The notes below the pieces were generated by a model. That model searched no databases. It saw nothing but the letters and a program-made list of their open reading frames with translations, and had not been told where the DNA came from. Below, one piece after another: positions 18,028 through 26,437 of a DNA stretch of 64,000 bases; position 1 is the first letter of the stretch, and the number at the start of each line of letters is the position of its first letter. Location: the NCBI RefSeq assembly GCF_016918765.2, contig NZ_CP092104.1:3100001-3164000 (forward strand), written 5' to 3'. The position numbers and the translations under genes are program-made. This DNA is from Flagellatimonas centrodinii (GTDB lineage Bacteria; Pseudomonadota; Gammaproteobacteria; Nevskiales; Nevskiaceae).

Positions 18028-18478
18028 CACTGCCGTGCTGCTGAGCCTCGCTGGGCTGGGTGGCCTGGCCGTGTGGCGCCTTGATCGACGCTGCCGCCAA
18101 TGGGCACGCCGGGCCCGACGTCTGGCGGTGCGAGCCGGGGATGCTGAACTGCGGGTGGAACAGCAACAGCGCCTCGCCGAGATGCAGCGGCGGGCCGAAC
18201 ATGCCGTTGAACAGACGAACGCTGCGGTAAGGGCGATCCACAAAGGCATCGCGCGCATTCCCTTCGGTCTTCTGTCGCGGATTCAGGCGACGCGCAAGTC
18301 AGCCCGCGTCGCGCAGACCGTTCACGACAGCACCAGCGAGGTGGTTTACGAGAGCATCTCCGCGGTCAACCGGCTGGTCGGGACACAAATCCGTCGGGGC
18401 CTGCGTCAGGATAACGAAACCGCGCTGGAGCCCGGCTCCTTACCCCCGCCGACATCGACCGATCGCGGTCCGGACTGA
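18011..18478 (+). CDS. Membrane-anchored coiled-coil protein of unknown function
   Basis: A 155-residue protein starting at TTG 18011 or GTG 18017, both inside the end of the preceding gene. One transmembrane helix (about 4-22) is followed by a strongly basic, Gln/Arg/Glu-rich helix predicted as coiled coil (about 25-75), then a segment containing HDSTSEVVYESISAVNRLVG and a disordered Pro/Thr tail. No family is recognised. The 17-base overlap with the gene at 17668 suggests that the two single-span proteins work together, perhaps as a membrane complex; the sequence gives no further clue. Confidence 0.6.
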   Translation: MSVVASTAVLLSLAGLGGLAVWRLDRRCRQWARRARRLAVRAGDAELRVEQQQRLAEMQRRAEHAVEQTNAAVRAIHKGIARIPFGLLSRIQATRKSARVAQTVHDSTSEVVYESISAVNRLVGTQIRRGLRQDNETALEPGSLPPPTSTDRGPD

Positions 18479-18515
18479 TCGGGCGGATCAACACCGCATA
18501 CTTCACCTTTTTGAC

Positions 18516-19085
18516 ATGCCCATGAACCATTCCGTTGCTACACCCCGCTACGCCACGCTGTCGATCGCCTTGCACTGGCTGATGCTGATGCTGTTGGTGG
18601 CGGTTTACGCCTGTATCGAGTTGCGCGAAATCTTCCCGCGCGGCAGCGAGCCCCGTGAATTGATCAAGACTTGGCATTTCATGCTGGGGCTGAGCGTTTT
18701 CGTACTGGTCTGGGTGCGGTTGGTTGCCCGTTGGATCTACCCGGCGCCCCCGATCACCCCAACTCCGGGGCGCTGGCAGCGCCGGCTGGCATCGACGATG
18801 CATCTCGCCCTCTACGCCCTGATGATCGGCATGCCGGTCGGCGGCTGGCTCATTCTGAGTGCGGAGGGAAAGACCATCCCCTTCTTCGGCCTGTCGCTGC
18901 CGCCCCTGGTCTCGGCCGACCCGGCGCTGGCGGAATGGGTTGAATCGATCCACGAGACGGCGGGCGTCGTCGGCTACTGGCTGATCGGCCTCCACGCAAG
19001 CGCTGGGCTGTTGCATCACTTTCTGGTGCGAGACAACGCACTGAGCCGGATGCTGCCCTTCATGGGACCCCGCGAACCGCATTAA
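18516..19085 (+). CDS. Cytochrome b561
   Basis: A 189-residue cytochrome b561-type di-heme membrane protein with four transmembrane helices. Candidate heme-ligand histidines sit in SIALHWLMLML (helix 1), KTWHFMLGLS (helix 2), ESIHETAGVVGYW and GLHASAGLLHHF (last helices). The family passes electrons from quinol to periplasmic acceptors or superoxide. The start may be the ATG at 18516 or the one at 18522; neither has a clear ribosome site. It lies 77 bases ahead of the thioredoxin-to-ApbE operon. That context would let it feed electrons to the extracytoplasmic redox proteins, which is inference. Confidence 0.88.
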   Translation: MPMNHSVATPRYATLSIALHWLMLMLLVAVYACIELREIFPRGSEPRELIKTWHFMLGLSVFVLVWVRLVARWIYPAPPITPTPGRWQRRLASTMHLALYALMIGMPVGGWLILSAEGKTIPFFGLSLPPLVSADPALAEWVESIHETAGVVGYWLIGLHASAGLLHHFLVRDNALSRMLPFMGPREPH

Positions 19086-19162
19086 CCAGCGTTCACAATC
19101 CCCTCACCTGACGGTCAGGGCAACTCGCGGACACTGCAGGCCTCCCCCACCGAGCCTGACAC

Positions 19163-19606
19163 ATGCGGCGCCTGCGAATCGGTTTCCTCCCCCTCCTGCT
19201 ATGGCTGTCAGCATCGGCCTCGGCATCCCCCGCGACCGATGTCCTGCGTCCATTCGAAGGTCGCCCGGTCTACATCGACTTCTGGGCGTCATGGTGCGTG
19301 CCCTGCGCCCAATCCTTTCCATGGCTGAACCGCATGCATGCGCGTCATGGCGATCGTATCCGGTTCGTTGGCGTCAACGTCGACGAGCATCGTCAGGATG
19401 CCGACCGCTTTCTGACCCGACACCCGGCTGACTTCACCCTGCTGTTCGACCCTTCCGGTGCGCTGGCCAGCCACTTCCAGCTGCAGGGCATGCCCAGCGC
19501 GGTGATTCTCGATGCCGAGGGCCGCCTGATCTGGCAACACAGCGGCTTCCGCAGCGCCGACACCGCCGAATACGAAAACGCCATCCTCGAGGCCCTCCGC
19601 CCATGA
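19163..19606 (+). CDS. TlpA/ResA-like periplasmic thioredoxin
   Basis: A 147-residue thioredoxin-fold protein with an N-terminal signal peptide (about 1-22, hydrophobic, ending ASA). The redox site is WCVPC in FWASWCVPCAQS, and the cis-Pro segment is QGMPSAVILD. The VPC sequence fits TlpA/ResA-type periplasmic reductants. Its stop overlaps the ATG of the DUF4266 gene as ATGA, so it is translationally coupled to it. It may keep the Cys-rich tail of that lipoprotein, or another partner of the operon, reduced. The function class is secure; the target is inferred. Confidence 0.88.
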   Translation: MRRLRIGFLPLLLWLSASASASPATDVLRPFEGRPVYIDFWASWCVPCAQSFPWLNRMHARHGDRIRFVGVNVDEHRQDADRFLTRHPADFTLLFDPSGALASHFQLQGMPSAVILDAEGRLIWQHSGFRSADTAEYENAILEALRP

Positions 19607-19821
19607 ACCGCTTGCTCACCCCTCCCCTTCTGATGTCGATTGCCCTGATGGTGACGGCTTGCGCGCCCGTGCAACCCTGGCAACGGGGAACATTGGCCCG
19701 CCCGGACATGCAACTGGTGTCCGATCCGACACAGGCGGCATTCGAAGACCATACGTATTTCAGCAAGGAGGCCTCGAGCGGTGGGCGCGGCTTCGGTGGC
19801 GGAGGCTGCGGATGCAACTGA
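19603..19821 (+). CDS. DUF4266 small lipoprotein
   Basis: A 72-residue lipoprotein with lipobox ending at Cys20 (LMVTAC). The mature part has the DUF4266 pattern: VQPWQRGTLARPDM, then DHTYFSKEASSGGRG, ending in a glycine-rich FGGGGCGCN with two cysteines. The function of the family is unknown, but it is repeatedly found with DUF3570, thioredoxin-like and ApbE genes. The Cys-Gly-Cys tail could bind a metal or form a disulfide handled by the adjacent thioredoxin, which is inference. It overlaps the thioredoxin gene by 4 bases and the DUF3570 gene by 10, making a tightly coupled trio. Confidence 0.88.
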   Translation: MNRLLTPPLLMSIALMVTACAPVQPWQRGTLARPDMQLVSDPTQAAFEDHTYFSKEASSGGRGFGGGGCGCN

Positions 19822-21074
19822 AGAAGACCAATGCGCTGGGGGCTGCAGCGCTCACGCTGCTCGGCGGCACCAGCACGGCACAGGCAGAAGACCGCGGTTG
19901 GGTGTTCGATACCGCAACCCTGATCTACAGCGAACTGGACGGTCGCGTATCGGCTGTCGAGCCCAAGCTGCGGGCGACCAAGACGCTGGCCAATGACCGG
20001 AGCTTCTCGGTTGGCGCCACCGTCGATGTACTGGCGGGCGCATCCCCCAACGGCGCCATCGCGGCCGACACTCCGCAGACGTTTTCACGTCCCTCAGGGA
20101 CCGGCCAATACACCACGGCTCCGGGCGAACTACCGCTCGACGACACGTTCCAGGACACGCGTATCGCACTCGACGGCAGTTTCACCCTGCCGGTGGGGAA
20201 GCAGACCCTCACAACGTCACTGTCAGCGTCGAATGAATACGACTACCTGTCGCTGGCGGCAGGAGCGGTGGTCTCACGCGACTTCAATCAACGCAATACC
20301 ACGGTCAGCGTGGGCGCCAACCTGGCCAGCGACACCATTGATGCGGTGGGCGGCGCACCGGTGCCGCTGTCGATCATGCCGGCGCCCGGACAGCCGACCG
20401 GGCGCGCAGAGGCCAGCGAAGACAAGCAGATCGTCGATCTGCTGGTCAGTGTGACGCAGATCCTGTCACCCCAGAGCCTCATGCAGATCAGCTATTCGCT
20501 CAGTCAGTCAGATGGCTATCTGAACGACCCATACAAGATCATTTCGGTGGTCGACGGCAATGGTGACCCGCTTCGATACGCCTATGAGGGGCGCCCGGAG
20601 ACACGGGTGAAGCACGCGCTGTTCGCCCAGTACAAACGATTTGTCTTCGACCGTGATGTCCTCGATATCTCGTTTCGCCTGCTCACGGATGACTGGGGAA
20701 TCGGTTCCCAAACCCTGGATATGACATACCGGTGGAATTTCTCGGCGGCGCGCTATCTCGAACCGCATGTCCGCTACTACCGCCAGAGCGCAGCCGACTT
20801 CTATCGAATCGCATTGTTCGATGGCGAAGAGAATCAGCTGGAATTCGCAAGCGCAGATCCAAGACTGGGGCAGTTCGATGCGGTTACCCTTGGTCTCAAG
20901 TATGGTCAGACCCTGAAGAGCGGTAACGAATGGAACCTGCGGCTCGAAGGCTACACCCAACAGGGCAGTACGGACGGCGTGCCCTCGCAGGCCGCCACTG
21001 CCCTGGCCGGCCGCGATCTCGATCCGACGCTGGACGCGGTGATGCTGACGGCCGGCTACCGCTTCCGATGGTAG
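19812..21074 (+). CDS. DUF3570 outer-membrane beta-barrel-like protein
   Basis: A 420-residue protein of the DUF3570 family. The ATG at 19812 is chosen because it gives a normal signal peptide (hydrophobic core, ending AQA near residue 24) and overlaps the previous gene by 10 bases. The rest is built of alternating strands with aromatic ends and finishes in TAGYRFRW, the terminal-aromatic signal of outer-membrane barrels. No enzymatic motif is visible. It probably forms the outer-membrane partner of the DUF4266 lipoprotein, as an inferred channel or scaffold. The gene stops 4 bases before ApbE. Confidence 0.85.
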   Translation: MQLKKTNALGAAALTLLGGTSTAQAEDRGWVFDTATLIYSELDGRVSAVEPKLRATKTLANDRSFSVGATVDVLAGASPNGAIAADTPQTFSRPSGTGQYTTAPGELPLDDTFQDTRIALDGSFTLPVGKQTLTTSLSASNEYDYLSLAAGAVVSRDFNQRNTTVSVGANLASDTIDAVGGAPVPLSIMPAPGQPTGRAEASEDKQIVDLLVSVTQILSPQSLMQISYSLSQSDGYLNDPYKIISVVDGNGDPLRYAYEGRPETRVKHALFAQYKRFVFDRDVLDISFRLLTDDWGIGSQTLDMTYRWNFSAARYLEPHVRYYRQSAADFYRIALFDGEENQLEFASADPRLGQFDAVTLGLKYGQTLKSGNEWNLRLEGYTQQGSTDGVPSQAATALAGRDLDPTLDAVMLTAGYRFRW

Positions 21075-21078
21075 TGCG

Positions 21079-21978
21079 GTGGGGGTGAAGCCGTGGGCCG
21101 TGCAGGCGACCCCGGAAGGGGATGCGGTCTGCATCCGTTTCTCCGCCATGGCATCTCCCTGCGAGGTCTGGATCGAGCACGTGTCGGAACCGCAGGCGGC
21201 GCACTTTGCCGCCATTGCCTGGGGCGAGGCGCAACGGGTAGAGCACACCTGGAGCCGCTATCGCGAGGGCAATGTGGTGCACCGGATCAATACCGCGAAC
21301 GGTGTCGCCGTCGACGTCGATGATGAAACGGCTCGGCTGCTCGACTTTGGTGCCCTGCTGCACCAAGAAAGCCAGGGGCGTTTCGACCTGACGGCGGGGG
21401 TACTCCGCCGGGTCTGGCGCTTTGACGGTAGGAGCCCGCTGCCGAAGCCGGCCGATGTGGCTGGGTTGATGGACTTGGTCGGCTGGCACCGTGCGCTCTG
21501 GCGAGCGCCGACCCTGCGGCTGCCCGCTGGCATGGAAATCGACCTGGGGGGCATCGGCAAGGAGTACGCGGTCGATCGTACGCTCGCACTGCTGCAAGCC
21601 GAGGCCCCAGCGGCCGTGCTGGTCAATTTCGGCGGTGATCTCGCTGCCAACCAACCGCGTACTGATGGCCGCGCCTGGCGTGTCGGCATCGGAAATGACG
21701 GGCAGCCCGCTCCCGGTACCCCGTTGATCCGGCTGACCAAGGGCGGAATCGCGACCAGTGGTGACGCACACCGCTGCATTGTCAGCAACGGTATTCGCTA
21801 TGGCCACGTACTGGACGCCCGCACCGGCTGGCCAGTCCCGGGCGCGCCGCATACGGTCACGGTCGCCGCTGCCACCTGCAGCCAGGCCGGCGCCCTGTCG
21901 ACGCTGGCGATGTTGCAGGGCAGCGCCGCCGAGACCTATCTCGACCAACAGTGTGCCGATTACCATGTCATCCGCTGA
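21079..21978 (+). CDS. apbE: ApbE-family FAD:protein FMN transferase
   Basis: A 299-residue ApbE-type flavin transferase that attaches FMN from FAD to Ser/Thr of an extracytoplasmic protein. Visible motifs are SAMASPCEVWI, EHTWSRYREG, the conserved IDLGGIGKEYAVD, VNFGGDLAAN, and the metal-binding GGIATSGDAHR...YGHVLDARTGWP. It begins with GTG 21079 (a second GTG at 21085 is possible). I see no clear signal peptide or lipobox, unlike many periplasmic ApbE proteins, so its location is uncertain. No DxxSGAT acceptor motif is obvious in the DUF3570 or DUF4266 proteins. Its 3' end overlaps the response-regulator start by 14 bases, linking it to the two-component system. Confidence 0.88.
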   Translation: MGVKPWAVQATPEGDAVCIRFSAMASPCEVWIEHVSEPQAAHFAAIAWGEAQRVEHTWSRYREGNVVHRINTANGVAVDVDDETARLLDFGALLHQESQGRFDLTAGVLRRVWRFDGRSPLPKPADVAGLMDLVGWHRALWRAPTLRLPAGMEIDLGGIGKEYAVDRTLALLQAEAPAAVLVNFGGDLAANQPRTDGRAWRVGIGNDGQPAPGTPLIRLTKGGIATSGDAHRCIVSNGIRYGHVLDARTGWPVPGAPHTVTVAAATCSQAGALSTLAMLQGSAAETYLDQQCADYHVIR

Positions 21979-22693
21979 GATTCGTTCTTCACATCCATCC
22001 GGGGTCGAAACCACCTTGCGCCTGCTGACCATCGAGGACGACGCCGAGCAAGCCCGCTTTCTGCTGAAGGGGCTGCGTGAGGCCGGACACCGTGTCGACC
22101 ATGCCGCCAACGGTCGTGATGGTCTGTTCCTGGCAGTATCGGAACCCTATGACCTGATCATCGTCGACCGCATGCTGCCGCAAATGGATGGCCTCGCGGT
22201 CATCACCGCCCTGCGCGCAGCCGGCCAGCGTACCCCGGTCCTGATCCTGTCTGCGCTCGGCCAGGTCGACGATCGGATCAGGGGCCTCAAGGCCGGGGGC
22301 GATGACTATGTCGTGAAGCCGTTCGTCTTTGCCGAACTGTTGGCCCGCATCGATGCCATCACCCGCCGTAGTGGCGATGTGGCAGAAAGCACGACGCTAC
22401 GCTTGGCCGATCTCGAAATGGACCGCCTGGCACGTTCGGTACGCCGCGACGGCCGCCTGCTCGATCTCAAGCCTCAGGAGTACCGGCTACTCGAGTACCT
22501 GTTGCTGCACGCCGGACAGGTCGTCACCCGAACGATGCTGCTGGAGGGTGTTTGGGACTATCACTTCGACCCCCAGACCAACGTCATAGACGTCCACATC
22601 TCGCGGCTGCGCGCCAAAATCGACCCAGCCGGCAACCGTCCGCTGATTCACACCGTCCGCGGTGCCGGATACTGCATGCGGGAACAGGAATGA
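21965..22693 (+). CDS. OmpR-family response regulator
   Basis: A 242-residue response regulator. The receiver domain (about 18-135) has acidic pair EDD at 24-26, phosphoacceptor Asp68 in IIVDRMLP, and Lys in YVVKPF. A winged-helix DNA-binding domain (about 145-240) follows, with LKPQEYRLLEYLLLHAGQVV and the VHISRLRAKID recognition helix. The ATG at 21965 overlaps apbE by 14 bases; a GTG 13 codons later is an alternative. The stop is coupled to the kinase by ATGA. It probably controls the preceding envelope redox operon, which is inference from linkage. Confidence 0.92.
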   Translation: MSSAEIRSSHPSGVETTLRLLTIEDDAEQARFLLKGLREAGHRVDHAANGRDGLFLAVSEPYDLIIVDRMLPQMDGLAVITALRAAGQRTPVLILSALGQVDDRIRGLKAGGDDYVVKPFVFAELLARIDAITRRSGDVAESTTLRLADLEMDRLARSVRRDGRLLDLKPQEYRLLEYLLLHAGQVVTRTMLLEGVWDYHFDPQTNVIDVHISRLRAKIDPAGNRPLIHTVRGAGYCMREQE

Positions 22694-24078
22694 CCCGCCA
22701 CTGGCGGAAACTTGGCGCCACCACCCGCCTGACCTTGCTCAATGCCGTGGTCTTCGGCCTGTCTGCACTCGCCGTCATCGTGCTGGTGGTGGTGCTCACC
22801 CACCGCTACATGCGCTATCACCTGTCCGAGAGCCTGCAGGCCGAACTGGCAATTCTCGTCGCCGATTACCACATTGATGGTCTGGAGGGCGTGATCGGCC
22901 TGATCCGGGATCGCGAGAATTTCGAGACCGAATGGCACCGACGAACCTATCGCCTCGAGGATGTCGATGGCCGCCAGCTCGCCGGACCCTATCCGACCTG
23001 GCCGCCCGATCTCGGGACCTCGCGTGAGCCGGTGGAAGTCGCCAAATCAGAGGCGGCGGAAGGCAGCACGCCCTGGCTGATCACCGGGACCCGCCTCCCC
23101 GGCGGCGAACGTCTGCTGGTGGGCTTCGATACGGTCGAAGAAGATGCCCTGTCTCACGAGGTGGAACGGGCCGCCGGATGGAGCCTGCTGGTCGCGACCC
23201 TGCTGGCATTTGTCGGCAGCTATCTGGTCAACCGGGCCGCCGCACGACAGGTGGCCATCATCGACCAAAGTGCCCAGCGCATCATGGCCGGCGATCTCGA
23301 CCACCGGATCCCCAGCACCGGCAGCGGTGATGAGCTCGACCAGCTTGGCGAGACCCTCAACCAGATGCTCGACCGCATCAATGAATTGATCAGCGCAACG
23401 CGCAGTGCCACCGATGCCATTGCCCACGACCTGCGCTCTCCGCTGGCACGACTGCGTGGTGCACTGGAAGAAGCGATCACCAGCCCACCTCCCGACCCCA
23501 AACGCAAGGAGTGGCTGCAGGATCAGATTGCACAGCTTGATCAGGTGCTCGGCACCTTCAAGGCGCTGCTGCAATTGGCCACGGTGGAATCTGGGGTCTT
23601 GCGGGCACGGTTCACCGGGGTCAGCATGGCGACCGTCGTAAGCGACGCGCTGTCGCTCTACGAGGCGGCAGCGACTGAGCGCGGCATCCGGCTCCGGTAT
23701 GCCTCAGCCAACGCCGACACTCCGATCACCGGTGACCGCCATCTGTTGTTTCAGGCGGTCGCCAACCTGCTCGACAACGCGATCAAGTTCAGCCCGCCGG
23801 ACCGCGACGTGAGCGTGCGTCTTGCGCGCCACGGCGACCGTCTGCAGCTCGATGTCGAGGATCAGGGGCCCGGCATTCCGGCCGGCGACGAAATCCGTGT
23901 TTTCGACCGCCTGTTCCGCCACGATGCGGCGCGTCAGTCGGCGGGCTTCGGCCTGGGGCTGAGCGTGGTTCGGGCGATCGCTCGGTTGCACCATGGAGAC
24001 TGTCAGGTCATCCCAAGCCGCGTTGGCGCCCACTTGCGGATGCATGTTCCCCTGCGCTACAGAAACTCGCAGAGATAG
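22690..24078 (+). CDS. Sensor histidine kinase
   Basis: A 462-residue membrane sensor kinase paired with the regulator at 21965. Helix 1 (about 15-37) and helix 2 (about 163-184) bracket a periplasmic sensor domain of about 125 residues with no recognisable ligand motif. HAMP spans about 185-238, the phosphoacceptor is His246 in AIAHDLRSPLARLRG, and the ATPase domain has NLLDNAIKFS, DQGPGIP and GFGLGLSVV. This layout fits the EnvZ/QseC-like class. The 3' end overlaps the convergent ppnP gene by 22 bases. Confidence 0.92.
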   Translation: MTRHWRKLGATTRLTLLNAVVFGLSALAVIVLVVVLTHRYMRYHLSESLQAELAILVADYHIDGLEGVIGLIRDRENFETEWHRRTYRLEDVDGRQLAGPYPTWPPDLGTSREPVEVAKSEAAEGSTPWLITGTRLPGGERLLVGFDTVEEDALSHEVERAAGWSLLVATLLAFVGSYLVNRAAARQVAIIDQSAQRIMAGDLDHRIPSTGSGDELDQLGETLNQMLDRINELISATRSATDAIAHDLRSPLARLRGALEEAITSPPPDPKRKEWLQDQIAQLDQVLGTFKALLQLATVESGVLRARFTGVSMATVVSDALSLYEAAATERGIRLRYASANADTPITGDRHLLFQAVANLLDNAIKFSPPDRDVSVRLARHGDRLQLDVEDQGPGIPAGDEIRVFDRLFRHDAARQSAGFGLGLSVVRAIARLHHGDCQVIPSRVGAHLRMHVPLRYRNSQR

Positions 24079-24338
24079 GCGGCGGCGCCACCGACGGCCT
24101 CGACATCAAAGCCGCTGTCGCCCGGGATCTCGAACGCTGTGCCCTGCGCGAAAACACCCCAATCACCGCCATCGGGCCGTACTCGCAAACAGCCGCTGAT
24201 TACGGTCATCCGCTCGGCAGCCGCAGTGCCAAAATGATACGCCCCGGCGGCGATGACGCCGACGGTCGCCTTTCGGCCATTCCGTTCGAAGCCGACGCTC
24301 TGAACCGCGCCGTCGAAATATTGGTTGTGCTTCAACAT
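24057..24338 (-). CDS. ppnP: Pyrimidine/purine nucleoside phosphorylase
   Basis: A 93-residue single-domain cupin of the PpnP (YaiE/DUF1255) family, which phosphorolyses several nucleosides. Diagnostic segments are NQYFDGAVQSVGFE near the start, ATVGVIAAGAYHFGT, ERMTVISGCLRV and a C-terminal AAYLCEFL. Length matches the family exactly with the ATG at 24338. It is monocistronic and convergent with the kinase gene, sharing 22 bases of 3' end. Confidence 0.92.
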   Translation of the reverse strand: MLKHNQYFDGAVQSVGFERNGRKATVGVIAAGAYHFGTAAAERMTVISGCLRVRPDGGDWGVFAQGTAFEIPGDSGFDVEAVGGAAAYLCEFL

Positions 24339-24440
24339 GGGGCTATCGCCATCGTCCGCCCGGCTCGGGCGGCGCATTGTAGCCGGCCGATGGCCTACAC
24401 TTTGCGTCCAGGATGTATCCCCGCTTTCAGGACGGTTTCC

Positions 24441-25208
24441 GTGATCAAACGTGTCGTATTCAATCAGAAAGGTGGTGTCGGCAAGACGACCATCGTTTGC
24501 AACCTCGCTGCCATTGCTGCCAGCCGCGGCCTGCGCACGCTGGTGATCGACCTGGATACCCAGGGCAATGCCAGCCAGTACCTGATGGGGCCCAATGCAG
24601 CGCCGCCGGACAAGACCGTGGCGGACTTCTTCGACAGTGCATTGTCGTTCTCGCTGGCGGCTCCCCCGTTCGCCAGCTTTGCCAGTGAGACCGGTCACGA
24701 CAATCTCGACGTCATCGCCGCCAGCCCGCGGCTCGATGAACTGGTCGTCAAGCTGGAAGCCAAGCAGAAGATCTACAAGCTGCGCGATGCGCTGCGCAAA
24801 CTCAAGGGCTACGACGCGGTGTTCATCGACACCCCGCCCGCCCTCAATTTCTTCAGCCGTTCGGCCCTGATCGCCGCCGATCGGGTGTTGATTCCTTTCG
24901 ACTGCGACGAATTCGCCCGACAGGCGCTGTACACCCTGCTGGAGAACCTGCATGAGCTGCGTGCCGACCACAACGAGGACCTGATGGTCGAGGGCATCGT
25001 GGTCAACCAGTTTCAATCACGCTCGAAACTGCCGCAACGACTGGTGGAAGAACTGCGTGCAGAAGGCCACCCGGTGCTAGGCCAGACGCTGTCGAGTTCG
25101 GTCAAGGTGAAGGAATCCCACGAGCATCATCGACCGCTGATCTGGGAGGATCCGCGACACCGGGTGACACAGGAATACCTGGCCCTGTTCAAGGCCCTCG
25201 GCGACTGA
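24441..25208 (+). CDS. ParA-family ATPase (orphan)
   Basis: A 255-residue ParA/Soj-type ATPase starting at GTG 24441. It has the deviant Walker A KGGVGKTT with the signature lysine (about 9-16), Walker A' VIDLDTQGN, and Walker B VFIDTPPAL. These ATPases dimerise on DNA to position cargo such as plasmids, chromosome origins or protein complexes. No ParB gene follows; the next gene, dnaJ, is convergent. It is therefore an orphan ParA, perhaps for positioning something other than the chromosome. Chromosomal parAB would be expected elsewhere. Confidence 0.88.
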   Translation: MIKRVVFNQKGGVGKTTIVCNLAAIAASRGLRTLVIDLDTQGNASQYLMGPNAAPPDKTVADFFDSALSFSLAAPPFASFASETGHDNLDVIAASPRLDELVVKLEAKQKIYKLRDALRKLKGYDAVFIDTPPALNFFSRSALIAADRVLIPFDCDEFARQALYTLLENLHELRADHNEDLMVEGIVVNQFQSRSKLPQRLVEELRAEGHPVLGQTLSSSVKVKESHEHHRPLIWEDPRHRVTQEYLALFKALGD

Positions 25209-25219
25209 GGCGCCGCACC

Positions 25220-26347
25220 TCAGGGCTTCAGGTGCTCCTCGAAGAAGCGCTTTGCCTTGTCCAGCCAGGTGGTGGTCTCCGGGCTGTGACGGGCGCCATC
25301 ATCGTCGAGGGTGGCGCCGAGCTGCGCTAGCAACTCCCGCTGCCGCTTGCTCAAGCGCACCGGGGTTTCCACCCGCACATTGCAGAGCAGGTCGCCCTGC
25401 CCGGCACCTCGGACCGACTTCACCCCCATGCCGCGCAGGCGGAAGGTCTTGCCGGTCTGGGTGCCCTCGGGAATCTTCAATGTGGCACGCCCGGTCAGCG
25501 TCGGCACCTGGAGTTCGCCGCCCAGCGCCGCCGTGACCATGCTCACCGGAACACTGCTATAGAGGTCATTGCCCTCCCGCTCGAAGAACGGGTGCGGCTT
25601 GACATTGATCTGGACGTACAAATCTCCGGGCATCCCGGCGGTGTCGCCCGGCTCGCCCTCCCCGGTCAAGCGAATGCGGTCACCGGTATCCACACCGGCC
25701 GGCACCTTGACCTCGAGCGTCTTTTCTTTCTGCACCTTTCCGGCACCGCGACAGCTCCGACAGGGGTCGCTGACCTGGGTGCCCCGACCACGGCAGTGCG
25801 GACAGGTCTGCTGCATGACGAAGAACCCCTGCTGTACCCGCACCTTGCCGTTGCCACGGCAGGTTGAGCAGGTGCCCGGCTTCTTGCCATCAGCGGTGCC
25901 ATGTCCATGGCAGCTGTCGCAGTCATGCCAACTGGGGATACGGATGGTCTCTTCGGTCCCGAAGGCGGCCTGTTCGAGGCTCAGTTCCATCAAATAGCGC
26001 AAGTCGCTGCCGCGACGTGGGCCGCCACGGCCGCCGGCGGCGCCGAAGATGTCGGAGAACACGTCACCGAAGATGTCGGAGAAGCCGGCGCCACCACCAA
26101 AGCCGCCCCCGCCGGCACCACCACGGGCCAGGCCCTCATGGCCATACTTGTCGTAGATCGCCCGCTTGTCGGCATCACTGAGCACCTCATAGGCCTCGTT
26201 GGCCTCCTTGAAGGTCTCTTCAGCCGTGGCATCGCCGGGGTTGCGATCGGGATGATGCTTCATCGCCAACCGCCGATACGCCTTCTTGAGGGCATCGTCG
26301 GCAGCATCCCGGCTGACGCCGAGCACTTCGTAGTAGTCGCGTTTCAT
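25220..26347 (-). CDS. dnaJ: Chaperone DnaJ
   Basis: A 375-residue Hsp40 co-chaperone that stimulates the DnaK ATPase and delivers unfolded proteins. The J domain (1-70) contains HPD in [12 protein letters not shown] Gly/Phe-rich linker is followed by the zinc domain with four CxxCxGxG motifs ([32 protein letters not shown]), then the C-terminal substrate domain. Length is normal for type I DnaJ. It lies 90 bases downstream of dnaK with a strong hairpin between them. Confidence 0.98.
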   Translation of the reverse strand: MKRDYYEVLGVSRDAADDALKKAYRRLAMKHHPDRNPGDATAEETFKEANEAYEVLSDADKRAIYDKYGHEGLARGGAGGGGFGGGAGFSDIFGDVFSDIFGAAGGRGGPRRGSDLRYLMELSLEQAAFGTEETIRIPSWHDCDSCHGHGTADGKKPGTCSTCRGNGKVRVQQGFFVMQQTCPHCRGRGTQVSDPCRSCRGAGKVQKEKTLEVKVPAGVDTGDRIRLTGEGEPGDTAGMPGDLYVQINVKPHPFFEREGNDLYSSVPVSMVTAALGGELQVPTLTGRATLKIPEGTQTGKTFRLRGMGVKSVRGAGQGDLLCNVRVETPVRLSKRQRELLAQLGATLDDDGARHSPETTTWLDKAKRFFEEHLKP

Positions 26348-26389
26348 GGGGCAGCGTTCAGGCAGGGACGGGTCGGACGTGAAACGGCA

Positions 26390-26420
26390 AAAGGCGTGAG
26401 GCCAACTGCCTCACGCCTTT
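26390..26420 (-). terminator. Hairpin between dnaK and dnaJ (terminator or attenuator)
   Basis: A perfect 13-base stem with a 5-base loop, ending in a short T-run on the reverse strand, lies between the dnaK stop and the dnaJ start. It probably lowers dnaJ expression relative to dnaK, giving the usual chaperone excess. Confidence 0.75.
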
Positions 26421-26437
26421 CGTGACGCTGGAGACAA

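Noticed and set aside
19603-21074. ApbE flavinylation site in DUF4266 or DUF3570
   Set aside because: Only weak look-alikes such as DGVPSQAAT are present; none has the DxxSGAT pattern.
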